DNA of 64,000 bases from Patulibacter sp. SYSU D01012 (GCF_017916475.1 NZ_JAFMTB010000002.1:1-64000), one strand, 5' to 3'; counted from the stretch's first letter, positions 51,959 through 60,560 are shown. Numbers and translations: made by a program. The notes: generated from the letters alone by a model not told the origin.

Positions 51959-52582
51959 TCAGCCCGCGGTGGTCCGGGCGGCGCGGTCGTACAGCCCCAG
52001 GACGATCGCCACGGTGTCGGCCACGAAGCGCTCGCGATCGATCGGCGGACGCTCGACGACGTAGCGCACCGGCAGCGTCTGGGCGACCTCGAGGATGAGC
52101 CAGGTGTAGCGCTCCGCGTCCGCGGGCGCGGGGGCGGGGCGGATGCGCGAGAGGGTGGCGAAGACGTGGTCGGCGACCCGGCTGCGCATCGCCCGGACGA
52201 GCTCGGCCTGCCGGTCGCCCGGCACGTGCGCGGTCAGCGCCCGGAGCAGCGGCGCCTGCGCCTCGAGGGCGGTGAGGGTGGCCCGCACGACGCCCTCGCT
52301 CGCGGTCCGCGGGTCCAGCGGGATCGCGGAGCGCAGCGCCGGCTCGAGGTCGCGTTCGAACCCGCGCACGAAGCGGGCCGTCAACGCGACGAGCAGGTCC
52401 TCCCGGTCGGCGAAGTACTGGTACAGGCTGCCGGGGCTGACGCCCGCCTCGGCCGCGACGCGGTTCGTCGTCGCGGCGTCGTACCCCTCGCGCTCCAGGA
52501 CGCGAGCCGTCGCGTCGAGCACGCGCTCGACCAGGGCGCGGGAGCGCGCCTGGCGCGGCACGCGGCGGGGCGCGGGCGTCAC
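51959..52582 (-). CDS. TetR family transcriptional regulator
   Basis: The 207-residue protein has the TetR helix-turn-helix at residues ~15-65 (ERVLDATARVLEREGYDAAT, NRVAAEAGVSPGSLYQYFAD) and an AefR-like helical C-terminal domain. The divergent DUF2236 oxygenase gene lies 60 bp away, so control of that gene is likely. The GTG start gives 13 basic residues before the HTH. Confidence 0.88.
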   Translation of the reverse strand: MTPAPRRVPRQARSRALVERVLDATARVLEREGYDAATTNRVAAEAGVSPGSLYQYFADREDLLVALTARFVRGFERDLEPALRSAIPLDPRTASEGVVRATLTALEAQAPLLRALTAHVPGDRQAELVRAMRSRVADHVFATLSRIRPAPAPADAERYTWLILEVAQTLPVRYVVERPPIDRERFVADTVAIVLGLYDRAARTTAG

Positions 52583-52597
52583 CGGCGGCGCCGGCCC

Positions 52598-52617
52598 GAA
52601 CGCGAGTGGAACGCGAG
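52598..52617. promoter_or_regulatory. Direct repeats in the TetR / DUF2236 divergent promoter
   Basis: GAACGCGAG occurs twice (52598-52606 and 52609-52617) with an 11-bp period, i.e. on the same helix face, followed by the small palindrome GAGC-ACGC-GCTC (52615-52626) and then the DUF2236 -10 element. A plausible TetR binding region. Confidence 0.35.
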
Positions 52618-52630
52618 CACGCGCTCACCT

Positions 52631-52642
52631 TACCGTCTCGGC
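52631..52642 (+). promoter_or_regulatory. -10 element TACCGT, leaderless start of the DUF2236 gene
   Basis: TACCGT (52631-52636) is followed by 6 nt and the ATG at 52643; no Shine-Dalgarno. Confidence 0.55.
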
Positions 52643-53566
52643 ATGCCGACCACGTCTCCTCCGACGGCCCCCGCACCGCCGTTGCGCGCGGCCCCGGACC
52701 TGCCCGCGGGGGACCGCGGGATGCACCCGGACGAGGTCGCCGACCTCGGCCTGCCGATCGGGCCGGGATCGCTGCTCTGGCGGCTGCTCGGCGACGCGCG
52801 CAACCTGCTGCTGGCGCAGCGCACCGGGACGCTCCAGGTCATGCACCCGACGATCTCGCGGGCGCTCGTCGACCACTCGACGTTCTTCGCCGACCCGCTC
52901 GGCCGGCTGTGGCGCTCCGGCACGCCGATCCTGCGGACGGTCTACGCCCCGGACGCCGACGCGGCGGGCCGGGCGGTGCGGGACCTGCACCGCGGGATCC
53001 AGGGCCGGACGCCTACCGGCGGCGGCTATCACGCGCTGGACCCCGAGGCCTTCTTCTGGGCGCACGCCACGTTCGTCGCGTCCGTGGTCGACGGGCAGCG
53101 CCTGTTCGGCACGCCGCTGGACCCGCAGCAGCTCGACCGCCTGTACCGCGAGTCGATCACCTGGTACGCCCGCTACGGCGTCAGCCTGCGGCCGGTGCCG
53201 CGCGACCACGACGCGTTCCGCCGCTACTGGGACGCGATGCTGGACGGCGTGCTGCAGGCCACCCCGGTCGCCTGCTTCGGCATCCGGCGCCTGCCGCGCC
53301 AGCCGCCGCCGCAGGGGGCGGTGCCGGCCCCGCTCTGGGCGGTGGCGCGTCCCGCGGTCGTGCGCGCGGTCCCGTGGCTGGGGCGGGCGACGCTACCCGG
53401 CCGGGCGCGGCGGATCCTGGGGCTGGAGGACGACGCCGCGGACCGCGCCGCCCTGGCGGCGTTGGCCGCGGGCGTGCGGGCCGCGTGGCCGGCGCTGCCG
53501 CCGGCCGTCCGGCGCCTGCCCGTCGCTCGCCGCGCCGACGCCCGGGCCGCCCCCGCGGCGGTCTGA
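52643..53566 (+). CDS. Oxygenase MpaB family protein (DUF2236)
   Basis: A 307-residue, helical protein of the family that includes fungal MpaB and latex-clearing protein, heme b oxygenases. Typical stretches are SLLWRLLGDARNLLLAQRTG, VMHPTISRALVDHSTFFADP, GRTPTGGGYHALDPEAFFWA followed by HATFV, and VPRDHDAFRRYWDAML; the conserved His/Arg residues that bind heme in the family are present in these segments. Substrate unknown. The regulator is probably the divergent TetR. Confidence 0.75.
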   Translation: MPTTSPPTAPAPPLRAAPDLPAGDRGMHPDEVADLGLPIGPGSLLWRLLGDARNLLLAQRTGTLQVMHPTISRALVDHSTFFADPLGRLWRSGTPILRTVYAPDADAAGRAVRDLHRGIQGRTPTGGGYHALDPEAFFWAHATFVASVVDGQRLFGTPLDPQQLDRLYRESITWYARYGVSLRPVPRDHDAFRRYWDAMLDGVLQATPVACFGIRRLPRQPPPQGAVPAPLWAVARPAVVRAVPWLGRATLPGRARRILGLEDDAADRAALAALAAGVRAAWPALPPAVRRLPVARRADARAAPAAV

Positions 53567-53595
53567 GCGCTGGGCGCGGGTCCGTCCCGGCCCCG

Positions 53596-54399
53596 TCAGC
53601 CGTCCGTGCGCAGGCCGCGCTGCAGGCGCCGCATGCCCGCGAGCCAGCGGTCGCGGTCGGCGGTGCGGTGGCGCTCGAACGTCGCGACCTCGGGGTGGGG
53701 CAGGAGCAGGAAGCGGCCCGCGCGCAGGCCGTCGAGGGCCACGCGCGCGACCGCGTCGGGCGTGAGCACGGCGCCCGACGTGCGGACCGCGTCCGCGGCG
53801 ACGCTGCCGCCGTCGGCGAAGCCGCCCGAGAGCAGCGGCGTGTCGACGCCCATCGGGCACAGGCAGGCGACCTGGATCCCGCGGTCGCCGTACGTGACCG
53901 CCAGCCACTCCGCGAACGCGACGGCGGCGTGCTTGCTCACCGCGTACGGCGCCGAGCCGACCTGGGTCAGCAGGCCCGCGGCCGACGCGGTGGCGAGGAA
54001 GCAGCCGCGGCCGCGCGCCAGCCAGCCCGGCACGAGCAGGCGGGCGGCGAGGACGTGCGCGCGGACGTTGACGTCGAGGGCCAGGTCCCACACGGCGTCG
54101 TCGTCCTGCTCGTCGGTGCCGACCGCGACGCCGGCGTTCGCGCAGAACAGGTCGACGGGCCCGAAGGCCTCCTCGGCCAGCGCGAGCGCCGCCGCCACGT
54201 CGTCCTGCCGCGCGGCGTCGCAGGCGACGCCGCGCGCCGCGGCGCCCAGCTCGTCCGCCACGCGTGCCGCGCCGGCGCCGTCGAGGTCGGCGACCACGAC
54301 CCCGCGCGCGCCCTCGGCGATCAGCCGTGCGGCGAGCGCGCGACCGATGCCCGACGCGCCCCCGGTGACGACGGCGACGGCCCCGGCCGGGTCGAGCAT
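53596..54399 (-). CDS. Short-chain dehydrogenase/reductase
   Basis: A 267-residue classical SDR: cofactor motif VVTGGASGIGRALAARL, VVADLDGA (Asp after strand 2 favours NAD(H)), NAG in CANAGVAVG, catalytic Ser in ATASAAGLL, and YAVSKHAAVAFAEWLA with Tyr-x3-Lys. The substrate is not predictable. ATG 54399 overlaps the stop of pepT (TGATG), so both are translated from one mRNA. Confidence 0.85.
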   Translation of the reverse strand: MLDPAGAVAVVTGGASGIGRALAARLIAEGARGVVVADLDGAGAARVADELGAAARGVACDAARQDDVAAALALAEEAFGPVDLFCANAGVAVGTDEQDDDAVWDLALDVNVRAHVLAARLLVPGWLARGRGCFLATASAAGLLTQVGSAPYAVSKHAAVAFAEWLAVTYGDRGIQVACLCPMGVDTPLLSGGFADGGSVAADAVRTSGAVLTPDAVARVALDGLRAGRFLLLPHPEVATFERHRTADRDRWLAGMRRLQRGLRTDG

Positions 54400-55715
54400 C
54401 AGCCGGCGCGGCGCGCGGTGCGCAGGTCGTCGGCGGTCCACGCCTCGGCGATGCGCACGATCGTCGCGGCCGCGGACGCCATCTCCTGCAGCGACGCCCA
54501 CTCGCGGACCGAGTGGTACTCGTGGCCGCCGGTGAAGACGTTCGGCGTCGGCAGGCCGCGCGCGCTGAGCAGCGAGCCGTCCGTGCCGCCGCGGATCGGC
54601 GTGCGCACGAGCTCGAGGCCCTCGGCCCGGATCGCCCGCTCGGCCGCGGTCACGACCTGGGGGAACGCCTCGATGTGCGTGCGCATGTTCGGGTACTGCG
54701 GCGTGACCTCGACGTCGACCCTCGCGCGCGGCTCCGTGGCGGCGACCTCCTCGGCGGCGCGGCGCACCACGGCGGCGTGGGCGGCGAGGCGTTCGTCGTC
54801 GAAGTCGCGGAGGATCGCCTTGATCTCGGCGCGCGCGGCCGTGCCGGTCAGCGTGTGGACGTGGACGAACCCGTCGCGGCCCGAGGTCGCCTCGGGCGTC
54901 AGCTCCGGCGGCAGGGCGGCCACGATCCGGGCGGCGATGCGCGCGGCGTTGACGAGCTTGCCGGTGGCGAAGCCGGGGTGCACGTCGTGGCCCTCGACCG
55001 TGACGACGGCCTGGGCGGCGGTGAACGTCTCGTCCTGCAGCTCGCCCGGCTCGGAGCCGTCGATCGTGTACGCGCAGTCCGCCCCGAACGCGTCCAGGTC
55101 GAAGTTCGTGCCGCCGCGGCCGATCTCCTCGTCGGGGGTGAAGCCGACCTTGATCGTCGGTCGCGGATGCTCGGGGTGGGCGACGAGGTACGCCACCGCG
55201 GTCATGATCTCGGCCACCCCGGCCTTGTCGTCCGCGCCGAGCAGCGTGTCACCGCTGGCCGTGACGACGTCGTGGCCGACGCGGCTGCGCAGCTCCGGGA
55301 TCTGCTCCGGGTCCAGCACCGTGCCCGCCTTCGGCAGCGTGATCCGCCCGCCGTCGTACGCGCGGTGGACGAGCGGCTCGACGCCCTCGCCCGGCGCGTC
55401 GGGGCTCGTGTCGACGTGCGCGATCAGGCCGACCGCGGGCCAGCGGGCGTCGTCGGGCGCGGGGGCGGACGCCGGGAGCGTCGCGTACACGTAGCCCTGC
55501 TCGTCCAGCCGGGCGTCCTGCAGGCCCAGGTCGCGGAGCTCGTCGACGAGCATCCGGGAGAGGTCGAGCTGCCGGGCGGTCGAGGGGCTGCCCGCGGCGT
55601 CGGGGTCGGACTGCGTGGAGACGCGGACGTAGCGCTCGAAGCGCTCGAGCAGCCCGGGGGCGAGCTCCTCGGCGAGCGGCGACGAGAACGGGGCGCGGGG
55701 GACGGTGCTGGACAC
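54399..55715 (-). CDS. pepT: Peptidase T (tripeptide aminopeptidase, M20B)
   Basis: A cytoplasmic zinc exopeptidase of 438 residues. Motifs are LIAHVDTSPDAPG (first His/Asp ligand), LLGADDKAGVAEIMTA (bridging Asp), GFTPDEEIGRGG (catalytic Glu and ligand), the lid domain with VEGHDVHPGFATGKLVNA, and FTGGHEYHSVREWAS with the last His. Length is about 30 residues more than E. coli PepT. GTG 55715 is preferred to GTG 55739 because -10 TAGCGT lies 7 nt before it. Confidence 0.9.
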   Translation of the reverse strand: MSSTVPRAPFSSPLAEELAPGLLERFERYVRVSTQSDPDAAGSPSTARQLDLSRMLVDELRDLGLQDARLDEQGYVYATLPASAPAPDDARWPAVGLIAHVDTSPDAPGEGVEPLVHRAYDGGRITLPKAGTVLDPEQIPELRSRVGHDVVTASGDTLLGADDKAGVAEIMTAVAYLVAHPEHPRPTIKVGFTPDEEIGRGGTNFDLDAFGADCAYTIDGSEPGELQDETFTAAQAVVTVEGHDVHPGFATGKLVNAARIAARIVAALPPELTPEATSGRDGFVHVHTLTGTAARAEIKAILRDFDDERLAAHAAVVRRAAEEVAATEPRARVDVEVTPQYPNMRTHIEAFPQVVTAAERAIRAEGLELVRTPIRGGTDGSLLSARGLPTPNVFTGGHEYHSVREWASLQEMASAAATIVRIAEAWTADDLRTARRAG

Positions 55716-55728
55716 CCACGCCACGCTA
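55716..55728 (-). promoter_or_regulatory. -10 element TAGCGT, leaderless start of pepT
   Basis: On the reverse strand TAGCGT (55728-55723) ends 7 nt before GTG 55715. If correct, the longer frame from GTG 55739 is not used. Confidence 0.5.
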
Positions 55729-55868
55729 CCGCCGCGCACGGGATCCCCGGGCGTCCCACTCTGCGTCTACAGTCGTGCACAAGGCGGCGAAACGCTGCTA
55801 CCGTGAGTAGGAAATCGCCGTCCGACGCGCTCCGCGCCGCCCGGCCCCGTCCACCGACCCCCGCCACC

Positions 55869-57206
55869 ATGAACCTGACCGACCGAGGAATGGCCATCGG
55901 CCTGCGTGCGCTCAACCGCTTCGCGGGCCTCGAGGTCGTCGACCGCATCGGCGCCCGCGAGCTGTCCGAGCGCGTCGTCCGCCGCACCGCGCAGCGCGGC
56001 TTCCAGACCGCGAACGCCGCGGGACGCACCTTCGCCGCCGTGCGCAAGCGCGGCGGCGGCGCGCGACTCAGCCCGTCGGGCGAGGGCCGCGGGCTCTTCG
56101 ACCTGACCCCGACGGACGAGCAGGAGATGCTCCAGGGCGCCGCGCGCGACTTCGCCGCGAGCGAGCTGCGCCCCGCCGCCGAGGCCGCCGACACCGCCGC
56201 GGCGACGCCCGCCGAGCTGCTCGCCGGCGCCGCCGAGATCGGCACGACGATGCTCGGCGTGCCCGAGGAGCTCGGCGGCGCGGTCAGCGAGCGCTCCGCC
56301 GTCACCTCGGTGCTGATGGCCGAGGCGCTCGCGCACGGCGACCTGGGCCTGGCGTTCTCGGTGCTGGCGCCGGCCGCCGTCTCGACGGCGCTCGGGCTGT
56401 GGGGGGACGAGGGCCAGCAGGGGACGTACCTGCCGGCGTTCGTCGGCGAGGACGTCCCCGCCGCCGCGCTGGCGATCCAGGAGGACCGGCCGCTCTTCGA
56501 CCCGTTCCGGCTGGGCACCGTCGCCCGCCGCGACGGCGACGACTGGATCCTCTCCGGCGAGAAGGCGCTCGTGCCGCGCGTGGCGGACGGCGAGCTGTTC
56601 GTCGTCGCCGCGCAGGTCGAGCCGCAGAACGGCTCCGTCCCGGGGGGCCCGGCGCTCTTCCTCGTCGAGGCGAAGGCCCCGGGCCTGCTGACGAAGGAGC
56701 AGCCCGCGATCGGCCTGCGCGCCGCGGCGACCGGCCGGCTGGCGCTCGAGGACGTGCGGGTTCCCGGGTCGGCGCTGCTCGGCGGAGGCACGCCCGAGGT
56801 CTACGCCGAGGCGATCGCGCTGGGACGCATCGGCTGGGCCGCGCTCGCGCTGGGCACGGCGCAGGCGGCCGTCGACTACGTCGTCCCGTACGTGAACGAG
56901 CGCGTCGCGTTCGGCGAGCCCGTCAGCCACCGGCAGGGGGTGGCGTTCACGGTCTCGAACATGGCGATCGACGTCGAGAGCCTGCGCCTGACGACGCTGC
57001 GCGCCGCCTCGCGCGCCGACGCCGGCAAGCCGTTCGCCCGCGAGGCGCAGCTCGCGCGCCGGCTGACCGCCGACAAGGCGATGAGCGTCGGCTCGAACGC
57101 CGTGCAGATGCTCGGCGGCCACGGCTACGTCAAGGACCACCCGGTGGAGCGCTGGTACCGCGACCTGCGCGCGGCCGGCGTCATGGAGGGCGCGCTGCTC
57201 GTCTGA
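55869..57206 (+). CDS. Acyl-CoA dehydrogenase family protein
   Basis: The 445-residue flavoprotein has an N-terminal extra ~70 residues, the helical domain from LTPTDEQEMLQGAARDFAAS, the mid beta domain (LAIQEDRPLFDPFRLGTVAR, with ILSGEKALVPRVADGELFVV), and the C-terminal four-helix domain with VQMLGGHGYVKDHPVERWYR and VMEG near the end. The usual ITEPxxGSD segment is altered to IQEDRPLFDP, so it is a divergent member. An in-frame GTG at 55803 may be the true start (AACGCT 6 nt before it); TACAGT at 55768-55773 is another candidate -10. Confidence 0.82.
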   Translation: MNLTDRGMAIGLRALNRFAGLEVVDRIGARELSERVVRRTAQRGFQTANAAGRTFAAVRKRGGGARLSPSGEGRGLFDLTPTDEQEMLQGAARDFAASELRPAAEAADTAAATPAELLAGAAEIGTTMLGVPEELGGAVSERSAVTSVLMAEALAHGDLGLAFSVLAPAAVSTALGLWGDEGQQGTYLPAFVGEDVPAAALAIQEDRPLFDPFRLGTVARRDGDDWILSGEKALVPRVADGELFVVAAQVEPQNGSVPGGPALFLVEAKAPGLLTKEQPAIGLRAAATGRLALEDVRVPGSALLGGGTPEVYAEAIALGRIGWAALALGTAQAAVDYVVPYVNERVAFGEPVSHRQGVAFTVSNMAIDVESLRLTTLRAASRADAGKPFAREAQLARRLTADKAMSVGSNAVQMLGGHGYVKDHPVERWYRDLRAAGVMEGALLV

Positions 57207-57229
57207 GCGGCGGCCGCGAAAGGGACACC

Positions 57230-58441
57230 ATGATCAATCTCGAGACCCCCAAGAAGTTCGCGCCGCTCGTCGGGCAGGCGCGCCAGGTCGCCCGCGAGGT
57301 CCTGCGGCCGAACTCCCGCAAGTACGACCGTGCCGAGCACGCGTACCCCAAGGAGCTCGACATGCTGGCGGCGCTCGTCGACGGCCTGAACGACTCGGGC
57401 ACCGGCGGCGCCGGCGCCGCGGGCGTGCGCTCGTCCGACTCCGGCACCGCCGGCAACCGCAACGGCACGAACCTGTCGACCGCGCTGTCGATCATCGAGA
57501 CGTGCTGGGGCGACGTCGGCCTGGTGCTGTCGATGCCGCGGCAGGGGCTCGGCAACTCGGCGATCGCGTCGGTCGCCGACGACGAGCAGCTCGCGCGCTT
57601 CGACGGCAAGTGGGCCGCGATGGCGATCACCGAGCCCGAGGCCGGGTCGGACTCCGCCGCCATCCGCACCACGGCGACGTACGACGCCGAGACGGACGAG
57701 TACGTCCTCAACGGCACGAAGATCTACGTCACCGCCGGCGAGCGCGCCGACCTCGTCGTCGTCTGGGCGACGCTCGACCCGTCGCAGGGCCGGGCGGCCA
57801 TCAAGTCGTTCGTCGTCCCGCGCGACAACCCCGGGATGACGCTCGTGCGCCTGGAGCACAAGCTCGGGATCCGCGCGTCCGACACCGCGCAGTTCGCGCT
57901 CGAGGACTGCCGCGTGCCGGCCGCCAACCTGCTCGGCAGCCCCGAGATCGACGCGAAGAAGTCGTTCGCGGGCGCGATGAAGACGTTCGACAACACGCGC
58001 CCGCTCGTGGCGGCGATGGCCGTCGGCGTGGGCCAGGCGGCGCTCGACTTCACCCGCGAGCGGCTCGCGGACGCCGGCGTCGAGGTCGACTACGACCGTC
58101 CCGCGCACGTCCAGCACGCCGCCGCGGCGACGCTGCTCGAGCTGGAGTCCGACCTGGAGGCCGCGCGGCTGCTGACGCTGCAGGCCGCCTGGATGGCCGA
58201 CAACCGCAAGCCGAACTCGCTCCACGCCTCCTACGCGAAGGCGAAGGCGGGGCGCACGGGCACCGACGTGGCGCTGCGCTGCATCGAGCTGTGCGGCACG
58301 CTCGGCCTGGGCGAGGACCACCTGCTGGAGAAGTGGGCGCGCGACGCGAAGATCCTCGACATCTTCGAGGGCACGCAGCAGATCCAGCTGCTGATCATCG
58401 CCCGCCAGCTGCTGGGCAAGTCGTCGGCCGAGCTGAAGTAG
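57230..58441 (+). CDS. Acyl-CoA dehydrogenase
   Basis: The second acyl-CoA dehydrogenase, 403 residues, of regular form: the mid-domain FAD/substrate loop MAITEPEAGSDSAAIRTTAT, LNGTKIYVTAGERADLVVVW, IRASDTAQFALEDCRVP, and the C-terminal LCGTLGLGEDHLLEKWARDA followed by ILDIFEGTQQIQ with the Glu at the active-site position. It oxidises an acyl-CoA to the enoyl-CoA, passing electrons to ETF. A GAAAGGGAC ribosome site precedes ATG; 23 nt after the first gene, so the two may act as partners, as in heteromeric steroid or branched-acid ACADs. Confidence 0.88.
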   Translation: MINLETPKKFAPLVGQARQVAREVLRPNSRKYDRAEHAYPKELDMLAALVDGLNDSGTGGAGAAGVRSSDSGTAGNRNGTNLSTALSIIETCWGDVGLVLSMPRQGLGNSAIASVADDEQLARFDGKWAAMAITEPEAGSDSAAIRTTATYDAETDEYVLNGTKIYVTAGERADLVVVWATLDPSQGRAAIKSFVVPRDNPGMTLVRLEHKLGIRASDTAQFALEDCRVPAANLLGSPEIDAKKSFAGAMKTFDNTRPLVAAMAVGVGQAALDFTRERLADAGVEVDYDRPAHVQHAAAATLLELESDLEAARLLTLQAAWMADNRKPNSLHASYAKAKAGRTGTDVALRCIELCGTLGLGEDHLLEKWARDAKILDIFEGTQQIQLLIIARQLLGKSSAELK

Positions 58442-58455
58442 CCCGCCCGGGGCCG

Positions 58456-58482
58456 CCGCGCCGCCGGGGACGGGCGGCGCGG
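58456..58482 (+). terminator. Hairpin after the acyl-CoA dehydrogenase genes
   Basis: A perfect 10-bp stem (CCGCGCCGCC / GGCGGCGCGG) with a 7-nt loop, 14 nt after the stop codon. No U-tract. Confidence 0.5.
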
Positions 58483-58509
58483 TGGAGGTGTCGGGGAGCG
58501 CGTGCTTGG

Positions 58510-58788
58510 ATGTGTGCCATGTGCGTCCAGTGCGCGATGGGGGCGATGACCGCCGTGGCCGGGGCCTCGGGCGCTCGCCTGTGGCTCGAGACCCGCGCGC
58601 CGTGGCTGGCGCGGCCGCGGGTGCGGACGGCCGCGCGGCGCGGCATCGTCGTCGCCGGCGTGCTGGCGGCCGGCGTCCTGGGACCGTCGCCGCACGGCGC
58701 GGCGCCCGGCGCCGCGACGCCCGCGAAGGCCGCGCCCGCGCCCGCGCCCGCGGTCGCGGCCGCGCCCGTCGCGGACGCGTCGCGCTAG
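58510..58788 (+). CDS. Small Cys-rich membrane protein, function unknown
   Basis: A possible 92-residue protein, start MCAMCVQCAMGAMTAVAGAS: Cys2, Cys5 and Cys8 form CxxCxxC next to a hydrophobic stretch, then a basic segment and a second hydrophobic helix (GIVVAGVLAAGVLG), ending in an Ala/Pro-rich tail. I do not recognise it. Codons are GC3-rich as in real genes, but there is no clear ribosome site. The stop overlaps the convergent hydrolase stop in the tetranucleotide CTAG. Confidence 0.5.
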   Translation: MCAMCVQCAMGAMTAVAGASGARLWLETRAPWLARPRVRTAARRGIVVAGVLAAGVLGPSPHGAAPGAATPAKAAPAPAPAVAAAPVADASR

Positions 58789-59633
58789 GCGTCCGCGGCG
58801 CGTCCCGCGACGAACGGGCGCAGCGCGGCGGCGACCGCGTCGGGCCGCTCGAGCCAGGGGGAGTGCCCGCAGCCCGGGAGCAGCACGAACCGCCCGCGCG
58901 GCGCCAGGGCGGCGAGGCGCTCGGCGCGTGCCGGGTCGCTGTCCGCGGCGCCGTGGACGGCGAGCAGCGGCGCCGGCAGGGCGCGGATGCGCTCCTCCAG
59001 GCCGGCGTCCAGGATCCGGCGCTGGTCGGCCGAGACGGCCCGGAAGACGGCGTCGGCGCGCGGGAAGGCGTAGAGCGGACCGGCGTCGAGGACGGCGTCG
59101 GCCGTCGCCCGGTCGGCGAAGTCGGTCGTCCACATCAGGCGCAGGACGCGCGCACGGGCCGCCGGATCTCCGGTGCCGAGCGCCGCCTCGAGCGCCTGCA
59201 GCTCCTGGCGCTCCGCCGCCGTCAGGCGCTCCAGGCGGTGCGTCCGCGTGGCCGCCTGCCAGCCCCAGCGGACGCCGGTCCCGGAGACGGAGACCACGCC
59301 GAGGACGCGATCCGGGTGCTCCAGGGCGTAGAGCAGCGCGAGGACCGCGCCCCACGAGTGCCCGCCGACGATCCACCGCTCGTGCCCCCAGTGGGTCCGG
59401 AGGGCCTCCAGGTCGGCGACGAACGTCGCGACGTCGAAGGGGCCGGCGGCGCTCGAGCGGCCCCCGCCGCGCTGGTCGTACCGGTGCACGAGCGCGACGT
59501 CGTCGAGCAGGCCGGCCAGCGGTCCGAGGTTGTCCGAGAGCCCGGGGCCGCCGTGGCAGAGGACGAGCGGCACGCCGCGGCCCGACGTCGCCGTCCAGAG
59601 CCGCGCGCCCGGGACGGCGACGTGCTCCTGCAT
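58785..59633 (-). CDS. Alpha/beta hydrolase, proline iminopeptidase-like (S33)
   Basis: The 282-residue protein has the HGGPG oxyanion motif of S33 peptidases (LVLCHGGPGLSDN), YDQRGGGRSS, the nucleophile elbow WIVGGHSWGAVLAL, the acid Asp in AVHGAADSDPA and the His in LLPGCGHSPWLERPD. Proline iminopeptidases and related esterases share this form. ATG 59633 has a -10 element exactly 7 nt upstream. Confidence 0.83.
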   Translation of the reverse strand: MQEHVAVPGARLWTATSGRGVPLVLCHGGPGLSDNLGPLAGLLDDVALVHRYDQRGGGRSSAAGPFDVATFVADLEALRTHWGHERWIVGGHSWGAVLALLYALEHPDRVLGVVSVSGTGVRWGWQAATRTHRLERLTAAERQELQALEAALGTGDPAARARVLRLMWTTDFADRATADAVLDAGPLYAFPRADAVFRAVSADQRRILDAGLEERIRALPAPLLAVHGAADSDPARAERLAALAPRGRFVLLPGCGHSPWLERPDAVAAALRPFVAGRAADA

Positions 59634-59646
59634 CCCGGGCACCGTA
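59634..59646 (-). promoter_or_regulatory. -10 element TACGGT, leaderless start of the S33 hydrolase
   Basis: On the reverse strand TACGGT (59646-59641) ends 7 nt before the ATG at 59633. Confidence 0.55.
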
Positions 59647-59721
59647 CCGGGGGCGACGGCCGACGACTGGCGCGGCACGGCGACGGGTAGGGACCGGGTG
59701 ACGCCACGACCAGGAGGCCCG

Positions 59722-59775
59722 ATGTCCCAGCCCGTCGCCGCGACCCCCACCGCCGCCGGGGAGCCGGCCCCGTGA
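59722..59775 (+). CDS. Possible 17-residue leader peptide before the esterase gene
   Basis: ATG 59722 has a strong AGGAGG (59712-59717) 4 nt upstream and opens a 17-codon frame ([17 protein letters not shown]) whose TGA overlaps the GTG of the next gene (GTGA). The esterase itself has no other ribosome site, so translation through this frame may be how it is started. No homology recognised. Confidence 0.35.
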   Translation: MSQPVAATPTAAGEPAP

Positions 59776-60560
59776 GCCCGTACCAGGAGCGTCCCGGCCA
59801 GGACGACTCCGGCCGGCTGCGCGCCCGCCCGCGGCCGCGGGCGGTGCGCGCGCTGCCGCCGGGGCGCCACCGCCTGGGCCTGGGCCTCGGGCACGGCCGC
59901 GACGGTCTGCTGTACGTGCCCGCCGAGCGCGAGGAGCCCTCGCCGCTCGTCGTGCTCCTGCACGGCGCCGGCGGCGCGGCGGAGGCCGGGATCGAGCTGC
60001 TCCGCGAGCACGCGGACGAGCACGGACTGCTCCTGCTGGCCCCCGACGCGCGGCGCGCGACGTGGGACCGCGTCCGCGGGACGTTCGGCCCCGACGTGGC
60101 GTTCGTCCAGCGCGCGCTGCAGCAGCTGCTGGCACGGCACCCCGTCGATCCGCGTCGCGTGGCGCTCGGCGGGTTCTCGGACGGCGCGTCGTACGCGCTC
60201 TCGCTCGGGCTGGGCAACGGCGACCTGTTCACGCACCTCATCGCGCTGTCGCCGGGGTTCGCGGCGCCGCCCGTCCGGGTCGGCCGGCCGCGGATCTTCG
60301 TCTCGCACGGGGTGGAGGACGAGGTGCTGCCGATCGACCGCTGCAGCCGCCGGCTGGTGCCGATGCTGCGGGAGGAGGGCTACGACGTCCGCTACGAGGA
60401 GTTCGCCGACGGCCACGCGGTCCCGCCGTGGCTCGCGGCCGAGGCGGTCCGCTGGTTCGCCGCCGCGGACGGGCCGGACGGCACGGCGCCGGCCGGCGCG
60501 GGCGGCGCGGGCGGGCACGGCGCCTCCGGCGGTCCTCCCCGTCCAGGGAAACAAGGATGA
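59772..60560 (+). CDS. Phospholipase/carboxylesterase family hydrolase
   Basis: A 262-residue alpha/beta hydrolase of the carboxylesterase/phospholipase (LpqC/YpfH-like) group: [30 protein letters not shown], nucleophile [14 protein letters not shown], acid Asp in [14 protein letters not shown] and His in [15 protein letters not shown]. No signal peptide; the N-terminal 30 residues are basic. The C-terminal 30 residues are Gly/Ala-rich. Its stop codon lies inside the Zur-like box of the next gene. Confidence 0.8.
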   Translation: MSPYQERPGQDDSGRLRARPRPRAVRALPPGRHRLGLGLGHGRDGLLYVPAEREEPSPLVVLLHGAGGAAEAGIELLREHADEHGLLLLAPDARRATWDRVRGTFGPDVAFVQRALQQLLARHPVDPRRVALGGFSDGASYALSLGLGNGDLFTHLIALSPGFAAPPVRVGRPRIFVSHGVEDEVLPIDRCSRRLVPMLREEGYDVRYEEFADGHAVPPWLAAEAVRWFAAADGPDGTAPAGAGGAGGHGASGGPPRPGKQG

